Shown: positions 36,367 to 46,185, counted from the stretch's first letter. The stretch is DNA of 64,000 nucleotides from Anabaena catenula FACHB-362 (GCF_014698735.1 NZ_JACJTQ010000003.1:169417-233416); one strand, 5' to 3'. The notes: a model not told the origin generated them from the sequence alone. Translations and numbers: made by a program.

Positions 36367-39300
36367 TTACAGACTCCGCAGCCGGTTGAAAATATCATCG
36401 ATTCCTTGGTCGCTGGTGACACAAATAGCCTTGTCAAATTTGCTGAGGTTGTTGAGAATGCGATCGCTTAATTGTGGTGATTGTGAACCCATACCTTGAT
36501 AAAAGACTAAAACCACAGGTTTGTCACTTTCTAGCAAATCCCAATAAGTTTGAAGTTCCGTCATTGTCTTTGGTGTGCCATCTTCGCACTTGGGACAGCC
36601 GGCTTTGACGATTTCAGTATAAATTTTAGATGCTGGGTTATTGGGGTCTATAAATTGGCTAGTGTCGATGCAGATGAGGTGGATGGATTGACTCAGTTGG
36701 CGATCGCTGTTAATGGCAGCTTGCAGGTTTTGGGGTGTAAAAGTCTGGCTTGGCAAATTTAAATTTTCTGAGTTCTCCCCAGCGTGCCATGCTTGATAAA
36801 AATCTGGGTAGGTTAGATTTTGGGCGCAGTCCCAGATGAGAGAGTAACATCTCTTGAAGTTGTCAAAATTATTTTTATAAATTTTATCTGATAAACAATT
36901 CTTCAACACAGTGACAACACTCGCCATGTGTTCTTTTGTCAAAATTCGCCCTAAGCTAGATGCCGCATAGTATTTGCTAGAGTCATCCACATTGGATCTG
37001 GCGAGCAAGTTCACCAAGGCATCAATGGCTGTTTTATTGCTAGAGCCAATTTCCCCTAAGCTAAATGCCGCTTCGCGTTTGGTAGAGTCATCCACATTGG
37101 AGTCGGCAATTAACTTCACCAAGGCATCAATGGCTGTTTTGTTGTCAGAGCCAATTTTCCCTAAGCTAAATAACGCTCGGTATTTGGTATCGTCATCCAC
37201 ATTGGAGTCGGCGATGAAGTTCACCAAGGCATCAATGGCTGTTTGGTTGCCTGGGTCAACTTGCCCTAACCTAGATGCCGCGAGGCGTTTGGTAGCGTTA
37301 TTCACATTGGAGTCGGCGATGAAGTTAACCAAGGCATCAATGGCTGTTTGGTTGCCTGGGTCAACTTGCCCTAAGCTAAATGCCGCGAGGCGTTTGGTAG
37401 AGTTATTCACATTGGAGTCGGTAATTAACTTCACCAAGGCATCAATTGCTGTTTGGTTGCCTGGGTCAATTTCCCCTAAGCTAGATGCCGCGAGGCGTTT
37501 GGTAGAGTTATTCACATTGGAGTCGGTAATTAACTTCACCAAGGCATCAATTGCTGTTTGGTTGCCTGGGTCAATTTCCCCTAAGCTAAATGCCGCGAGG
37601 CGTTTGGTATGGTTATCCACATTGGAGTCGGCGATTAACTTCACCAAGGCATCAATGGCTGTTTGGTTGCCAGAGCCAATTTTCCCTAAGCTAGATGCCG
37701 CTAGGCATCTAGTATCGTAATCCACATTGGAGTCGGCGATTAACTTCACCAAGGCATCAATGGCTGTTTGGTTGCCTGGGTCAATTTCCCCTAAGCTAGA
37801 TGCCGCGAGGCGTTTGGTAGAGTTATTCACATTGGAGTCGGCGATGAAGTTCACCAAGGCATCAATGGCTGTTTGGTTGCCAGAGCCAATTTGCCCTAAG
37901 CTAGATGCCGCTAGGCGTTCGGTATCGTTATCCACATTGGAGTCGGCGATGAAGTTCACCAAGGCATCAATGGCTGTTTGGTTGCCACAGCCAATTTGCC
38001 CTAAGCTAGATGCCGCAAGGCGTTTGGTAGAGTTATTCACATTGGAGTCGGCGATGAAGTTCACCAAGGCATCAATGGCTGTTTGATTGCCAGAGCCAAT
38101 TTGCCCTAAGCTAGATGCCGCGAGGCGTTTGGTAAAGTCATCCACATTGGAGTCGGCGATGAAGTTCACCAAGGCATCAATGGCTGTTTGGTTGCCTGGG
38201 TCAATTTCCCCTAAGCTAGATGCCGCGAGGCATTTGGTAGAGTTATTCACATTGGAGTCGGCGATTAACTTCACCAAGGCATCAATGGCTGTTTGGTTGC
38301 CTGGGTCAATTTGCCCTAAGCTAGATGCCGCTAGGCGTTTGGTAAAGTCATCCACATTGGAGTCGGCGATTAACTTCACCAAGGCATCAATGGCTGTTGC
38401 GCGTTCTGTTTGTAGGAGTGCTGCTTTTGCTCCGTTTGCTATTGGGTCAAAAAATTTCACCCATTGCTGTTTCGCAATATCGAACTCACCAAAGCCCCAT
38501 CTAAGGATTTGTTCAACTATTTCCTTTGCTTGGGAATATTTAAACTCTGTAATACCCGCAGCAGCAATAAAATAAGCTCTAAATTCATAATATCCATGTC
38601 TTACTTGATGGATATTGCTCCAATCTCCACATTGATCATCAAATTCCACCAACGCTTTAATAAATGCCTCTTTCTCTCTCGCCTCTACATTTTCTCTTCC
38701 CAACCACAGCAAAATTACTTCCTTCCACTGCGGTTCAAAAATGCGGTAAACACCTTGCGTAGGATTGTTGGGAATATGTTTAAAAAACTCGCGCCAATCA
38801 TTAACCTCTAAAGCTGCAAAATATTCCTGAAAGTTGGGATGAAAGAAAGCATAAACTTCTTCATCTGTTCCTGCTAACCTGTCTACTAAATTCAACCAAC
38901 CGACATCACAAGCTAATTTAAACAGCTTTTCACCCATTTTTTGCCGTGCTAAACTCCGCTTCAAGCGAAATCTAGCCGCGCTATTAATACCGGCAAAAGC
39001 CAATTTACTTAAAGCATTATGTAATTCATCCTTCAAATCATCAGAGTTAATTAGTTCATAAAACTGTTCAGGTTTCCACTCATAGAAATAGCGTCTAAAT
39101 CTCTGATAAAGGGCGGCTTTAGTTTCTGGTAATTCTCCTTGCTCATCCAGATAGAATGTTTGACACAACAGCGCCAAACGCAAAGGATTTGTTACCAATT
39201 TACCGATTTTTTCATATTTAGTTGATTTTAATTTCGCCTTGAGTTCTTCACCTCGCTGTTGATTTTCAGCACAAGTAAACCATTGCTGAATGAAGTCGTC

Positions 39301-40536
39301 AATTTGCACTGGTTTAAACTCTTGGGTTTTATAGATGTCAAAACCTGTAAGTGTATTATTAACATTGGTATCCCAAACATTTAACCGACAAGTCAGCACC
39401 ACCCGCACCTCTATGGGCAATTCTTTGAGTGCTTGATTAATTTTGGTTAATGCTTGGATGGGAGAAATTTCACCCATTTCATCTACACCATCTAACAGCA
39501 GCCAAACCCCTCCTTTGCGAAAACGTTCGATTAGCTGATGTTCAATTTCTAGAGTGACGACAACTTTAACTAATTTCATGGCTTGAGTCAGCCATATTTT
39601 GAGTAAATAGTCTTCAATAGTCTTTCCTTGCAAGTTAGCAAGAGATATAAAGATGGGTAAATCTTCAGATTTGTCTTTAATAAAAGAGGCGATATTAGTT
39701 AATAAAGTTGTCTTACCTGCACCTGGTTCTCCAATGATGGCAATATGCTTGTGATTTCCGGCTGGTTTTTGTCCAATCACTTCTTGAAGAAAGTTGTCAT
39801 GTTCATAAGTTTTGACAATGACTTCTTTATCTAATGCATAGGGATTTTCTTGTTCTCGCTGTTCGTGTTCACCTCGGCGTTGCTGCTGTTTGCGTTCCAC
39901 CAGTCCTAAAGGAACATAAACATTGACTTCAGATTCGTTCTCTGTGGCTTTGTGTCTGAGTTGTGCATCTTCTAAGCTTTTGTGGCAAATATCGCGCCAG
40001 TCAATGCTTGTATCTGTGGTTGGGGTAGAGAGAGAAGTTGCTTTTGTCTTGGGGTGTTCGTTCCACTTCTGCTTCACCACCTGCAAATTCTCTTGCTTTG
40101 GTGCGGTTTGATGTTTCAGCGTCAGCGTAAATTTCCAATAACCTTGATTTTTTCTGGTATTTTTGCCATCTTCCGTCAACAGTCCCAATTCTCTGAGACT
40201 GTCGATAAAATACTGCACTTCCTCCAATTCTTTTTCTGGCTGACTGCTACCAGATTCTTTTTGGCGCTGAGGCAGTTTTAAGGTTTTACCTACCGTTGTC
40301 ACAAGCTTGAGTAAGTTTTCCTTCTTTGTACCAACTTCAACTGTTCTAGCTATTTTTCCGCTGGTGAGTTTGGTTTCGTATCCTGTAACGCGCAGTTTAT
40401 CAGCTTCCCACTGAACATAAAGCGGGGGTTTTGGTTGTAAGTTTTCAGGTTGCTGTTCAGATAGTTGCATTAAAGCTTCCACCAAAATCAGCACATTCTC
40501 TAAAAGCGATTCATCCCAACGAATATTCCTTGGCAT
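36367..40536 (-). CDS. NACHT-domain STAND NTPase with 14 near-identical HEAT-like repeats
   Basis: 1389 aa. Residues 1-140 hold an N-terminal helical region and a winged-helix-like segment (YFIDSLRELGLLTEDGKN), as in other cyanobacterial NACHT proteins. VYVPLGLVERK near 207 is a typical linker. The NACHT ATPase has Walker A GEPGAGKTT (269-277) and Walker B WLLLDGVDEM (345-354), followed by the winged-helix region with FHPNFQEYFAA near 565. Residues 711-1200 are 14 tandem 35-residue HEAT/Armadillo-like repeats. The C-terminal alpha/beta domain (1201-1389) contains GCPKCEDG and PVVLVFYQGM. The architecture is that of a bacterial NLR-like sensor, many of which act against phage. Ligand and effector output are unknown. 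Confidence 0.9.
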   Translation of the reverse strand: MPRNIRWDESLLENVLILVEALMQLSEQQPENLQPKPPLYVQWEADKLRVTGYETKLTSGKIARTVEVGTKKENLLKLVTTVGKTLKLPQRQKESGSSQPEKELEEVQYFIDSLRELGLLTEDGKNTRKNQGYWKFTLTLKHQTAPKQENLQVVKQKWNEHPKTKATSLSTPTTDTSIDWRDICHKSLEDAQLRHKATENESEVNVYVPLGLVERKQQQRRGEHEQREQENPYALDKEVIVKTYEHDNFLQEVIGQKPAGNHKHIAIIGEPGAGKTTLLTNIASFIKDKSEDLPIFISLANLQGKTIEDYLLKIWLTQAMKLVKVVVTLEIEHQLIERFRKGGVWLLLDGVDEMGEISPIQALTKINQALKELPIEVRVVLTCRLNVWDTNVNNTLTGFDIYKTQEFKPVQIDDFIQQWFTCAENQQRGEELKAKLKSTKYEKIGKLVTNPLRLALLCQTFYLDEQGELPETKAALYQRFRRYFYEWKPEQFYELINSDDLKDELHNALSKLAFAGINSAARFRLKRSLARQKMGEKLFKLACDVGWLNLVDRLAGTDEEVYAFFHPNFQEYFAALEVNDWREFFKHIPNNPTQGVYRIFEPQWKEVILLWLGRENVEAREKEAFIKALVEFDDQCGDWSNIHQVRHGYYEFRAYFIAAAGITEFKYSQAKEIVEQILRWGFGEFDIAKQQWVKFFDPIANGAKAALLQTERATAIDALVKLIADSNVDDFTKRLAASSLGQIDPGNQTAIDALVKLIADSNVNNSTKCLAASSLGEIDPGNQTAIDALVNFIADSNVDDFTKRLAASSLGQIGSGNQTAIDALVNFIADSNVNNSTKRLAASSLGQIGCGNQTAIDALVNFIADSNVDNDTERLAASSLGQIGSGNQTAIDALVNFIADSNVNNSTKRLAASSLGEIDPGNQTAIDALVKLIADSNVDYDTRCLAASSLGKIGSGNQTAIDALVKLIADSNVDNHTKRLAAFSLGEIDPGNQTAIDALVKLITDSNVNNSTKRLAASSLGEIDPGNQTAIDALVKLITDSNVNNSTKRLAAFSLGQVDPGNQTAIDALVNFIADSNVNNATKRLAASRLGQVDPGNQTAIDALVNFIADSNVDDDTKYRALFSLGKIGSDNKTAIDALVKLIADSNVDDSTKREAAFSLGEIGSSNKTAIDALVNLLARSNVDDSSKYYAASSLGRILTKEHMASVVTVLKNCLSDKIYKNNFDNFKRCYSLIWDCAQNLTYPDFYQAWHAGENSENLNLPSQTFTPQNLQAAINSDRQLSQSIHLICIDTSQFIDPNNPASKIYTEIVKAGCPKCEDGTPKTMTELQTYWDLLESDKPVVLVFYQGMGSQSPQLSDRILNNLSKFDKAICVTSDQGIDDIFNRLRSL
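36937..38406 (-). repeat. 105-bp coding repeat array, 14 copies
   Basis: Fourteen 105-bp units encode GNQTAIDALVNFIADSNVDD...KRLAASSLGQIDP-type repeats. Most of each unit is the same between copies; differences gather at the VDDFTKR / VNNSTKR / VDNHTKR segment (unit residues about 18-25) and the last three residues. The edge copies are the most divergent. The long plus-strand open frames here are shadows of this array. Confidence 0.95.
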
Positions 40537-40697
40537 TTTATAAAGACAATCTTAAGAAACTAGCATTACCCAAACAAATAAATGTACCCAAGCTGCAAAC
40601 CTAAGTGATACAACCATTATAGACATTGCATGGGTAACGTGTCTGGGGAAATACCCAAAAAAATAATTCACCTAGTCAAGCAAATAAGGTGAATCAA

Positions 40698-40949
40698 ATG
40701 TCCGCGAAAAAATCTACTTCCCGCCGCAATCAAAAATTAATCGCTGTGTTGCTAAGTTTGAAAATTTTACTGGCTGGTATCCAAGCTACAGACCGCATTC
40801 AACAAGGTGACTCAGTGACAGAAACGCTGATTTGGCTAATTAATCAGTGCATCCCGGTACTGCAACACATTAGCCGCCGAGAGGAGGAAGAGAAAAAACG
40901 CGATGGGCTACGCCTCACTGGAAGCGATCGCAATTCTACCAAAAAATAA
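40698..40949 (+). CDS. Unknown small protein, divergent from the NACHT gene
   Basis: 83 aa. It has a basic start (MSAKKSTSRRNQKLIAV), a central hydrophobic/helical part and a charged tail rich in Glu, Lys and Arg. An AAGGTG ribosome site about 7 bases upstream supports ATG 40698 over the earlier GTG at 40689. It lies about 160 bp from the divergent NACHT gene, so it might be an accessory, but nothing in the sequence shows this. The family is not recognised. Confidence 0.6.
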   Translation: MSAKKSTSRRNQKLIAVLLSLKILLAGIQATDRIQQGDSVTETLIWLINQCIPVLQHISRREEEEKKRDGLRLTGSDRNSTKK

Positions 40950-40992
40950 ACTCAATTCCAAATAGCGATCGCTCACAATGTGCTGGAAAATT

Positions 40993-41442
40993 TTAAATAT
41001 CTAAGCTGAAATTTTCCTCGATGATTTGAGTAATTTTGTGTAAAGCGATCGCAACTCCAGTTTCGGCAATGGGTGATAAGCTGTATCCTAATTCAAAGTT
41101 TACGCCTGGAACTTTGATCCACCAAGCTTGCGGACAACGATTATAAAGGGCTAGAGTCAGAGCAAGAAGCGATCGCGGATCGGCTGTATGTCCGGCTATG
41201 ATGTTGAAAGATTCAGGTGAGATTGTTTCTACTTGCACCTGGGAATTTTCAGACGCTAAACAAGCATCAATAAAAATTGCCAAATCAGCATTTGCCAAAG
41301 TTTCGGCAAGTTCGGGAGTGAGTTGATGGACAGCAATAGATTTCACCTTTGATAGATGCAACGCTTGAGCTACTCGTTGCCCAATGCCATCATCACTACG
41401 TAATTCATTACCATAACCAATGGCTATTACATTGCAATTCAT
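40993..41442 (-). CDS. hoxW: Hydrogenase maturation protease HoxW
   Basis: 149-aa endopeptidase that removes the C-terminal extension of HoxH after nickel insertion. Motifs: IGYGNELRSDDGIG near 8 (with the Ni-binding acidic residue), FIDACLA near 57 (second acidic ligand) and GHTADPRSLLAL near 84 (His ligand). The region is typical of the hydrogenase peptidase family M52. The hoxH gene it serves is 3 kb away on the same strand, and it carries the shared upstream motif 44 bp before its ATG. Confidence 0.9.
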   Translation of the reverse strand: MNCNVIAIGYGNELRSDDGIGQRVAQALHLSKVKSIAVHQLTPELAETLANADLAIFIDACLASENSQVQVETISPESFNIIAGHTADPRSLLALTLALYNRCPQAWWIKVPGVNFELGYSLSPIAETGVAIALHKITQIIEENFSLDI

Positions 41443-41485
41443 AGTTTTTGGCTGTCTAACACCAGTTTCAAGTTATACAAAAAAG

Positions 41486-41507
41486 TTGAAGAACTTGTGA
41501 AGAACTG
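41486..41507 (-). promoter_or_regulatory. Shared hox/nifJ upstream motif, hoxW copy
   Basis: Plus strand TTGAAGAACTTGTGA then AGAACTG, 44 bp upstream of hoxW. In the hoxW direction CACAAG is followed after 16 bp by TATAAC, a plausible -10 box. It is one base longer between half sites than the nifJ and hoxE copies. Confidence 0.55.
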
Positions 41508-41565
41508 TTCAATCCACAAATTCTCTGGTGGATAACCAAGCAAAATAAAACATAGTCTATTTTGG

Positions 41566-42228
41566 TTAGGAATTTAGCTGTGATAATTCAATTCTGACTT
41601 TCTCCAGCATTTCTTGATATAGAGGATCTTGGAGACCACTTCCGAAAGCTCCACTTAAATATTGCTGTAAAAGGTTTTCGGCTGCTTTATAATCTGCGAT
41701 CGCACTTTGTTTATTTCCTAAATCCCGATACATATTCCCTCTCAAAGAGTATGCATCAGCAGAAGAAGCACTTTTACTAATTACTTGATTCAAATCTGAA
41801 ATTGCTTTGTGCTTTTCGCCTAACTTTTCATAAGCCCTAGCCCTGTTCCAGTATGCGCCACTACTAAAACCGAATCTACCTGTATTTTGCCTAATTACTT
41901 CCGTATAGTCTGCTACTGCTGCTTTGTAATTCCCAACGTTATGGTAAGCATTGGCACGATGATAGTAGGGTTCTTCAGCTTTAGGATTTAGCCGAATTGC
42001 CTGCGTGAAAGAAGAAACCGCAGCGAGTGAGTCTTTTTGGCAGTCCTCTTGAAAGTGTCCCATGCCTATGAAATCGTCCATTGTATTAAGATATGGTGGC
42101 ATAAGAGTTTGGCACTCAGTAGAGGCATTAGAAGCTGGTATTCGTGCAACTAATGGTAGCCAAAAACCTAATAGTAAAATAGATGATGCATAAGCTAATA
42201 AAGAAGTTCTAGAAAAAGCAAATTTCAT
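41566..42228 (-). CDS. Exported tetratricopeptide-repeat protein
   Basis: 220 aa. The signal peptide (LLAYASSILLLGFWLPLVARIPASNA) is followed by about four TPR units: SFTQAIRLNPKAEEPYYHRANAYHN, AAVADYTEVIRQN, KAISDLNQVISKS, then SAIADYKAAENLLQQY. TPRs bind protein partners. It lies upstream of hoxW on the same strand with 123 bp between, but the hoxW motif in that gap suggests hoxW has its own promoter. No specific role. Confidence 0.8.
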   Translation of the reverse strand: MKFAFSRTSLLAYASSILLLGFWLPLVARIPASNASTECQTLMPPYLNTMDDFIGMGHFQEDCQKDSLAAVSSFTQAIRLNPKAEEPYYHRANAYHNVGNYKAAVADYTEVIRQNTGRFGFSSGAYWNRARAYEKLGEKHKAISDLNQVISKSASSADAYSLRGNMYRDLGNKQSAIADYKAAENLLQQYLSGAFGSGLQDPLYQEMLEKVRIELSQLNS

Positions 42229-42789
42229 AGTTATATAATCCAGAAGTATTTTCAGTTAAAGTAGAAATAGTGTTAACAGTTTGCAGCTTTCACAGAAGTG
42301 ACCACATCATGTCAACAATAACATTACAATGGCACTACAATTGCCTAAAGGACGGTTAAGTTTTTTCGCCATGCTTTAAAACTTAACCTCAAGGGTTTTC
42401 AGCCTTTTCTCTGATCATATTCTCAAAATCATCTAAAGTACTGGCTTATTACTTACAGCCGTTTTCAACTATTTAAACCACACATTGATTCCTTTCTTCC
42501 TTTGCGCCTTTGTTCCTCTGCGCCTGGAGCGCGAAACAAAAACTGTGGTTCATTCACCTGAAAATAGCTGTAAGGTCAGGTTTAGACATTCGCTTTGAAA
42601 CTGAGTCTGCGATGCCTAGGTTGGGCTACCAACTGCTCCCAAGTTAACTACCTCTACGAGTAAGTATGGCTACGCCACGCAAGCTATCACGAATCAAACC
42701 GGATTCCTATATCATTAATGGATGTGGTGGAAACCATCATTAATGAGTTTCGACTACGGTAATCATGAGACAAGCTGTGAGGCGGTTCT
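42229..42789. other. 561-bp intergenic region with repeats
   Basis: No gene seen. It contains a CTTTGCGCCTTTGTTCCTCTGCGCC repeat family (near 42500), a GGCTACGCCACGCAAGCTA unit (42666-42684) also found at 58993-59011, and two direct copies of ATCATTAATG (near 42711 and 42737) flanking GATGTGGTGGAAACC, just upstream of the pentapeptide gene. Confidence 0.5.
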
Positions 42790-43179
42790 ATGTCTGAAAC
42801 AAATTCTCAACAGATCATTAATACTGCCGTGACTCTCGTAGAGAAGTATACAGAGGGAAAACGCAATTTTAGTGGAGCGAACTTGGGTAATGCCGATTTG
42901 CAAGGTGTTGATCTCAAAGGATGTGACTTCAGCTACGCTGACTTGAGTGAAGCTAATCTAAATAGTGCTAACCTGAGAGGCTGTGACCTCAGTTTTGCCA
43001 ATCTCAGTCAAGCTAATTTGCAAAATGCTGATCTTCGGGGAGCCTTATTATTTTCTGCCGATCTCCGTCAAGCTAATCTTAAGGGAGCGAAACTGGAAAA
43101 AGCAGATTGCGATCGCACCACTCATTTTCCCCAAGATTTTGATCCAGCGCAAATGGGATTGCAGATTAAAGAGCGGTAA
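42790..43179 (+). CDS. Pentapeptide-repeat protein
   Basis: 129 aa. After a helical lead (IINTAVTLVEKYTEGKRNF) come about 14 A(D/N)LxX repeats (GANLGNADLQGVDLKGCDFS ... LRQANLKGAKLEKADC) that would fold into a right-handed quadrilateral helix. Such proteins are numerous in cyanobacteria and mostly of unknown role. No signal peptide, so probably cytoplasmic. Confidence 0.9.
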   Translation: MSETNSQQIINTAVTLVEKYTEGKRNFSGANLGNADLQGVDLKGCDFSYADLSEANLNSANLRGCDLSFANLSQANLQNADLRGALLFSADLRQANLKGAKLEKADCDRTTHFPQDFDPAQMGLQIKER

Positions 43180-43259
43180 AAGCACGGCATTCTCACTTGG
43201 ACTGTGAGAATATATTAAAATTTATACACCTACCCGTAATTTACAAGTAAAAAGAAACT

Positions 43260-43595
43260 ATGAAAAAAATACTGTTGTGTTGCTGTGCAATGATTTTAGC
43301 AATGTGGGTAGCCATTAGCCCTGCACTTGCTGCTGATAGCACCAGCCCTGCACCGGCTACGGATAGCAACAGCACTGCACTGGCTGGCGAATGTATAGCT
43401 GAGGGATTCTTCCCCGATCCACAGGACTGTACCAAATTCTTCCGTTGCGTAGATTTTGGCAATGAATCCTTGACAAAATTCGACTTTGATTGTGGTCCGG
43501 GTACTGTTTTCGATGACCGATACGATACCTGTAACCATGCTTGGGCGCTCCCTTCCAATGATAAATGCTACAAGCCAATGGGAACGTCAACCTGA
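43260..43595 (+). CDS. Secreted CBM14 (peritrophin-A type) chitin-binding domain protein
   Basis: 111 aa. A signal peptide (MKKILLCCCAMILAMWVAISPALA) is followed by a Ser/Ala/Pro linker and a single domain, residues 44-103. Its six cysteines (45, 57, 63, 78, 91, 103) and the motifs FFPDPQDCTKFFRC and CGPGTVFDDRYDTCNHA are those of CBM14. That module is best known from insect and other animal chitin-binding proteins; bacterial members are uncommon. There is no catalytic domain. Its 3' end overlaps the convergent rhodanese gene by 28 bp. It probably binds chitin or another N-acetylglucosamine polymer outside the cell. Confidence 0.88.
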   Translation: MKKILLCCCAMILAMWVAISPALAADSTSPAPATDSNSTALAGECIAEGFFPDPQDCTKFFRCVDFGNESLTKFDFDCGPGTVFDDRYDTCNHAWALPSNDKCYKPMGTST

Positions 43596-44485
43596 AGTTT
43601 ACACGTCATTACTCTGCTATCAATCGGTAGTGAAAAATCACGAGACCATTCATTCCAAGAGCCAAAATAATTTCTAGCATAAATTCCTGCCTGTTCTAGG
43701 GCTATCAAAGTATTAGCAGCCCTTGAACCCTTAAAGCAGTAAATGTACACAATAGACTCTGAAGTAATACCTACCGACTGACAAATTTCTCGGATTTCAT
43801 CTGGCGATCGAAACGTGGGGATTTCCGATTCAGAATTCATCAGATGATGCCATTCTAACCATACAGCGTTAGGGATTCTACCTTTGCGGGGACAAAAATC
43901 AGGATGGTAGGGAGAAGAACTCAACCCAAGCCATTCTGAACTGTCGCGCACATCTAATTTAATAATTGCTGGATTCTCAATTGCTTGCAACATCTCGGCA
44001 GTAGTCACCATTATGTCAGCCTTGGGATGCAATCTAAATATGCTGCTTTCACGTAATGGTAATTCATCGGTAGTAGGTAATCCAGCCTTGAGCCATGCTT
44101 TATATCCTCCATGTAAAATAGATACCTGAGCGCAACCCAAATACTTCAGTAAAAAAGCGGCTCGACAAGATTGACCATAACCTTTATTTAAAGCATCTTC
44201 ATAAACAACTAACTGTTCTGCACCAGATATTCCTACCCCGCTCATAATTTCTGCAAAATACTCTTGCAATTGCTTTAATCCTGCTGGTGAGGAATTGTCT
44301 AAAAGATAGGTGAAAAAATCTCTAATATTGATTGATTGAGGAATATGAGAAATAGCATAATCTTCTTGACTTCGCGTATCGATAATGACAGTCTGTGATG
44401 ACTTTTCTGCTAACAGTGACGTGAGTTCTTGAAGAGAAATGAGGAGTTTTGTATTCACGCTTTCATGCTTCAGTTCTTTTACCAT
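43568..44485 (-). CDS. Two-domain rhodanese (thiosulfate sulfurtransferase)
   Basis: 305 aa with two rhodanese domains. The first (DTRSQEDYAISHIPQSINI) is structural; it has YGQSCRAAFLLKYLG, not a normal active loop. The second carries the active loop CFKGSRA after VYIY near 260. It transfers sulfane sulfur, for example from thiosulfate. It follows hoxH on the same strand with 120 bp between and may be the last gene of the hox transcript; a role in iron-sulfur cluster supply is possible but not shown. Confidence 0.87.
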   Translation of the reverse strand: MVKELKHESVNTKLLISLQELTSLLAEKSSQTVIIDTRSQEDYAISHIPQSINIRDFFTYLLDNSSPAGLKQLQEYFAEIMSGVGISGAEQLVVYEDALNKGYGQSCRAAFLLKYLGCAQVSILHGGYKAWLKAGLPTTDELPLRESSIFRLHPKADIMVTTAEMLQAIENPAIIKLDVRDSSEWLGLSSSPYHPDFCPRKGRIPNAVWLEWHHLMNSESEIPTFRSPDEIREICQSVGITSESIVYIYCFKGSRAANTLIALEQAGIYARNYFGSWNEWSRDFSLPIDSRVMTCKLQVDVPIGL

Positions 44486-44605
44486 TAGGCATTATCGCCC
44501 CCGGCAGATTTACGTTTTGAAATGCAAATCACAGAAGAATGAAGGTTAAATGTTACGAGATAACTTTTGTGGCTGCGTTATTTTTAAGCAAGAATTCAGA
44601 ATAGA

Positions 44606-46078
44606 TTACTCTCGCCAAACTTCATTAACAACACTCCCATCTTTGCCAACTAATTGAATATGCAAAGGCATTTGTCCTGCTGCATGGGTTGAACAACTCA
44701 AACAAGGGTCAAAAGCCCTAATTCCTGCCTCAACACGGTTTAACATCCCTTCAGGAATTTCAGAACCGTGAATAAAATGTCTTGCAATTTGCGCTACTGT
44801 GCGATTCATTGCTAAATTATTCTGACCTGTGGCAATTACTAAATTTACTTTCTCAAGTAAGCCATTTTCATCAACTTTATAATGGTGAAATAATGTACCG
44901 CGTGGTGCTTCACTCACACCCACTGCTTCTAATTGATTAATGCCAGCATCAGCACGCAATCGATTTGAGGCTTCGGCTACGCTCTGCCCAAGTAGTATAT
45001 CAGGGTCATCTAGTAAAATTTCTATGCGTTCAATGCAAGCCATAATTTCAATTAAGCGGGCGTAGTGATAGAAAAATGATGAGGTGACAGTGCCTTTACC
45101 TCTGTCTCTAAATTCTCTCAATTCCGCATCAGCTAAAGGCGTACCAATGTGACTACAAATATTCAGACGTGCTAGGGGACCTACCCGATAAATACCACTA
45201 TCTAAACGACAATGGTCGCTCTGGTCAGGATAACCCAAAGGACGATAATAAGGAGATTTTAAATATGAATCCGATTGAACTGCTTCACCGATAAATTCAT
45301 GATAATGAGTGGGATCAAGTTTATCAGCAATGATATTTCCGGCACTATCTACAAAACGAAGATGTCCATCGTAGTTCTCCCACAAACCATCAGGAGTGAC
45401 TAACCCCATAAATAAGCTAGGAAAATTCCCGAAGGTTTGCACTTCTTTTTGATAATCATTGAGTAAGCCTTTAAATTTACCCAGTGCATCTAATACTGTG
45501 GTGCGTGCTTCCGGGATGCGGTTCTGAATATGAGTACGTCCTTCTATCGATAAAGGTTCGCGCACACCACCAGGAACCGCCCATGATGGATGTATTTTTC
45601 GCCCTCCCAATTGTTCAATAATTTCTTGTCCAAATTGACGCAAGCGGATTCCCCCACGGGCTAGTTCTGGTTCAGCAGCAATTAAGCCAAAGACATTGCG
45701 TTTTTCGGGATCGCTATCCATTCCTAATAATAAATCTGGGGCGCTGAGGTGGAAGAAACTCAGGGCGTGGGATTGGATAATTTGTCCTAAGTTCATCAAA
45801 CGACGCAGTTTTTCAGCAGCTTTAGGAATTGTCACCGCCAGAATGCGATCGCCTGCTTTTGCTGATGCTAACAAGTGACTTACCGGACAAATACCGCAAA
45901 TTCTAGCAGTAATTCCCGGCATTTCTGGAAAAGGACGACCAACACAAAACTTTTCAAAACCGCGAAATTCAGTTACATGAAAACGTGCATCATGTACTTG
46001 ACCTTCGTCATCTAAATAGATACTAATTTTAGCGTGTCCCTCAATGCGAGTTACGGGATCAATAACAATTTTTTTCAT
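44606..46078 (-). CDS. hoxH: Bidirectional [NiFe] hydrogenase large subunit
   Basis: 490 aa precursor of the subunit holding the Ni-Fe site. The four metal-binding cysteines are in [10 protein letters not shown] near 61 and [10 protein letters not shown] near the C-terminus. The residues after that His ([13 protein letters not shown]...VWRE) are the extension cleaved by HoxW. The enzyme uses NAD(P)H or ferredoxin to make or consume H2. The CBS gene lies 107 bp upstream with a short ATTGGTAATT-type repeat between. Order: hoxE-F-U-DUF3122-Y-CBS-H. Confidence 0.97.
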   Translation of the reverse strand: MKKIVIDPVTRIEGHAKISIYLDDEGQVHDARFHVTEFRGFEKFCVGRPFPEMPGITARICGICPVSHLLASAKAGDRILAVTIPKAAEKLRRLMNLGQIIQSHALSFFHLSAPDLLLGMDSDPEKRNVFGLIAAEPELARGGIRLRQFGQEIIEQLGGRKIHPSWAVPGGVREPLSIEGRTHIQNRIPEARTTVLDALGKFKGLLNDYQKEVQTFGNFPSLFMGLVTPDGLWENYDGHLRFVDSAGNIIADKLDPTHYHEFIGEAVQSDSYLKSPYYRPLGYPDQSDHCRLDSGIYRVGPLARLNICSHIGTPLADAELREFRDRGKGTVTSSFFYHYARLIEIMACIERIEILLDDPDILLGQSVAEASNRLRADAGINQLEAVGVSEAPRGTLFHHYKVDENGLLEKVNLVIATGQNNLAMNRTVAQIARHFIHGSEIPEGMLNRVEAGIRAFDPCLSCSTHAAGQMPLHIQLVGKDGSVVNEVWRE

Positions 46079-46185
46079 AGTTAATTGGTAATTAATAACT
46101 GTTAATTAGTGATTGGTAATTTTCAATGATTTTAAAAATATAACCAATCACCATTTTTGGGTGTTTAGTAATTCAGAATTACGAA

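Noticed and set aside
36974..38575. Long plus-strand open frames
   Set aside because: They are antisense shadows of the 105-bp HEAT repeats; the minus strand has the NACHT domain and a continuous frame.
43241..43590. Minus-strand frames opposite the CBM14 gene
   Set aside because: The plus-strand frame has a signal peptide and the full six-Cys domain; the others are shadows.
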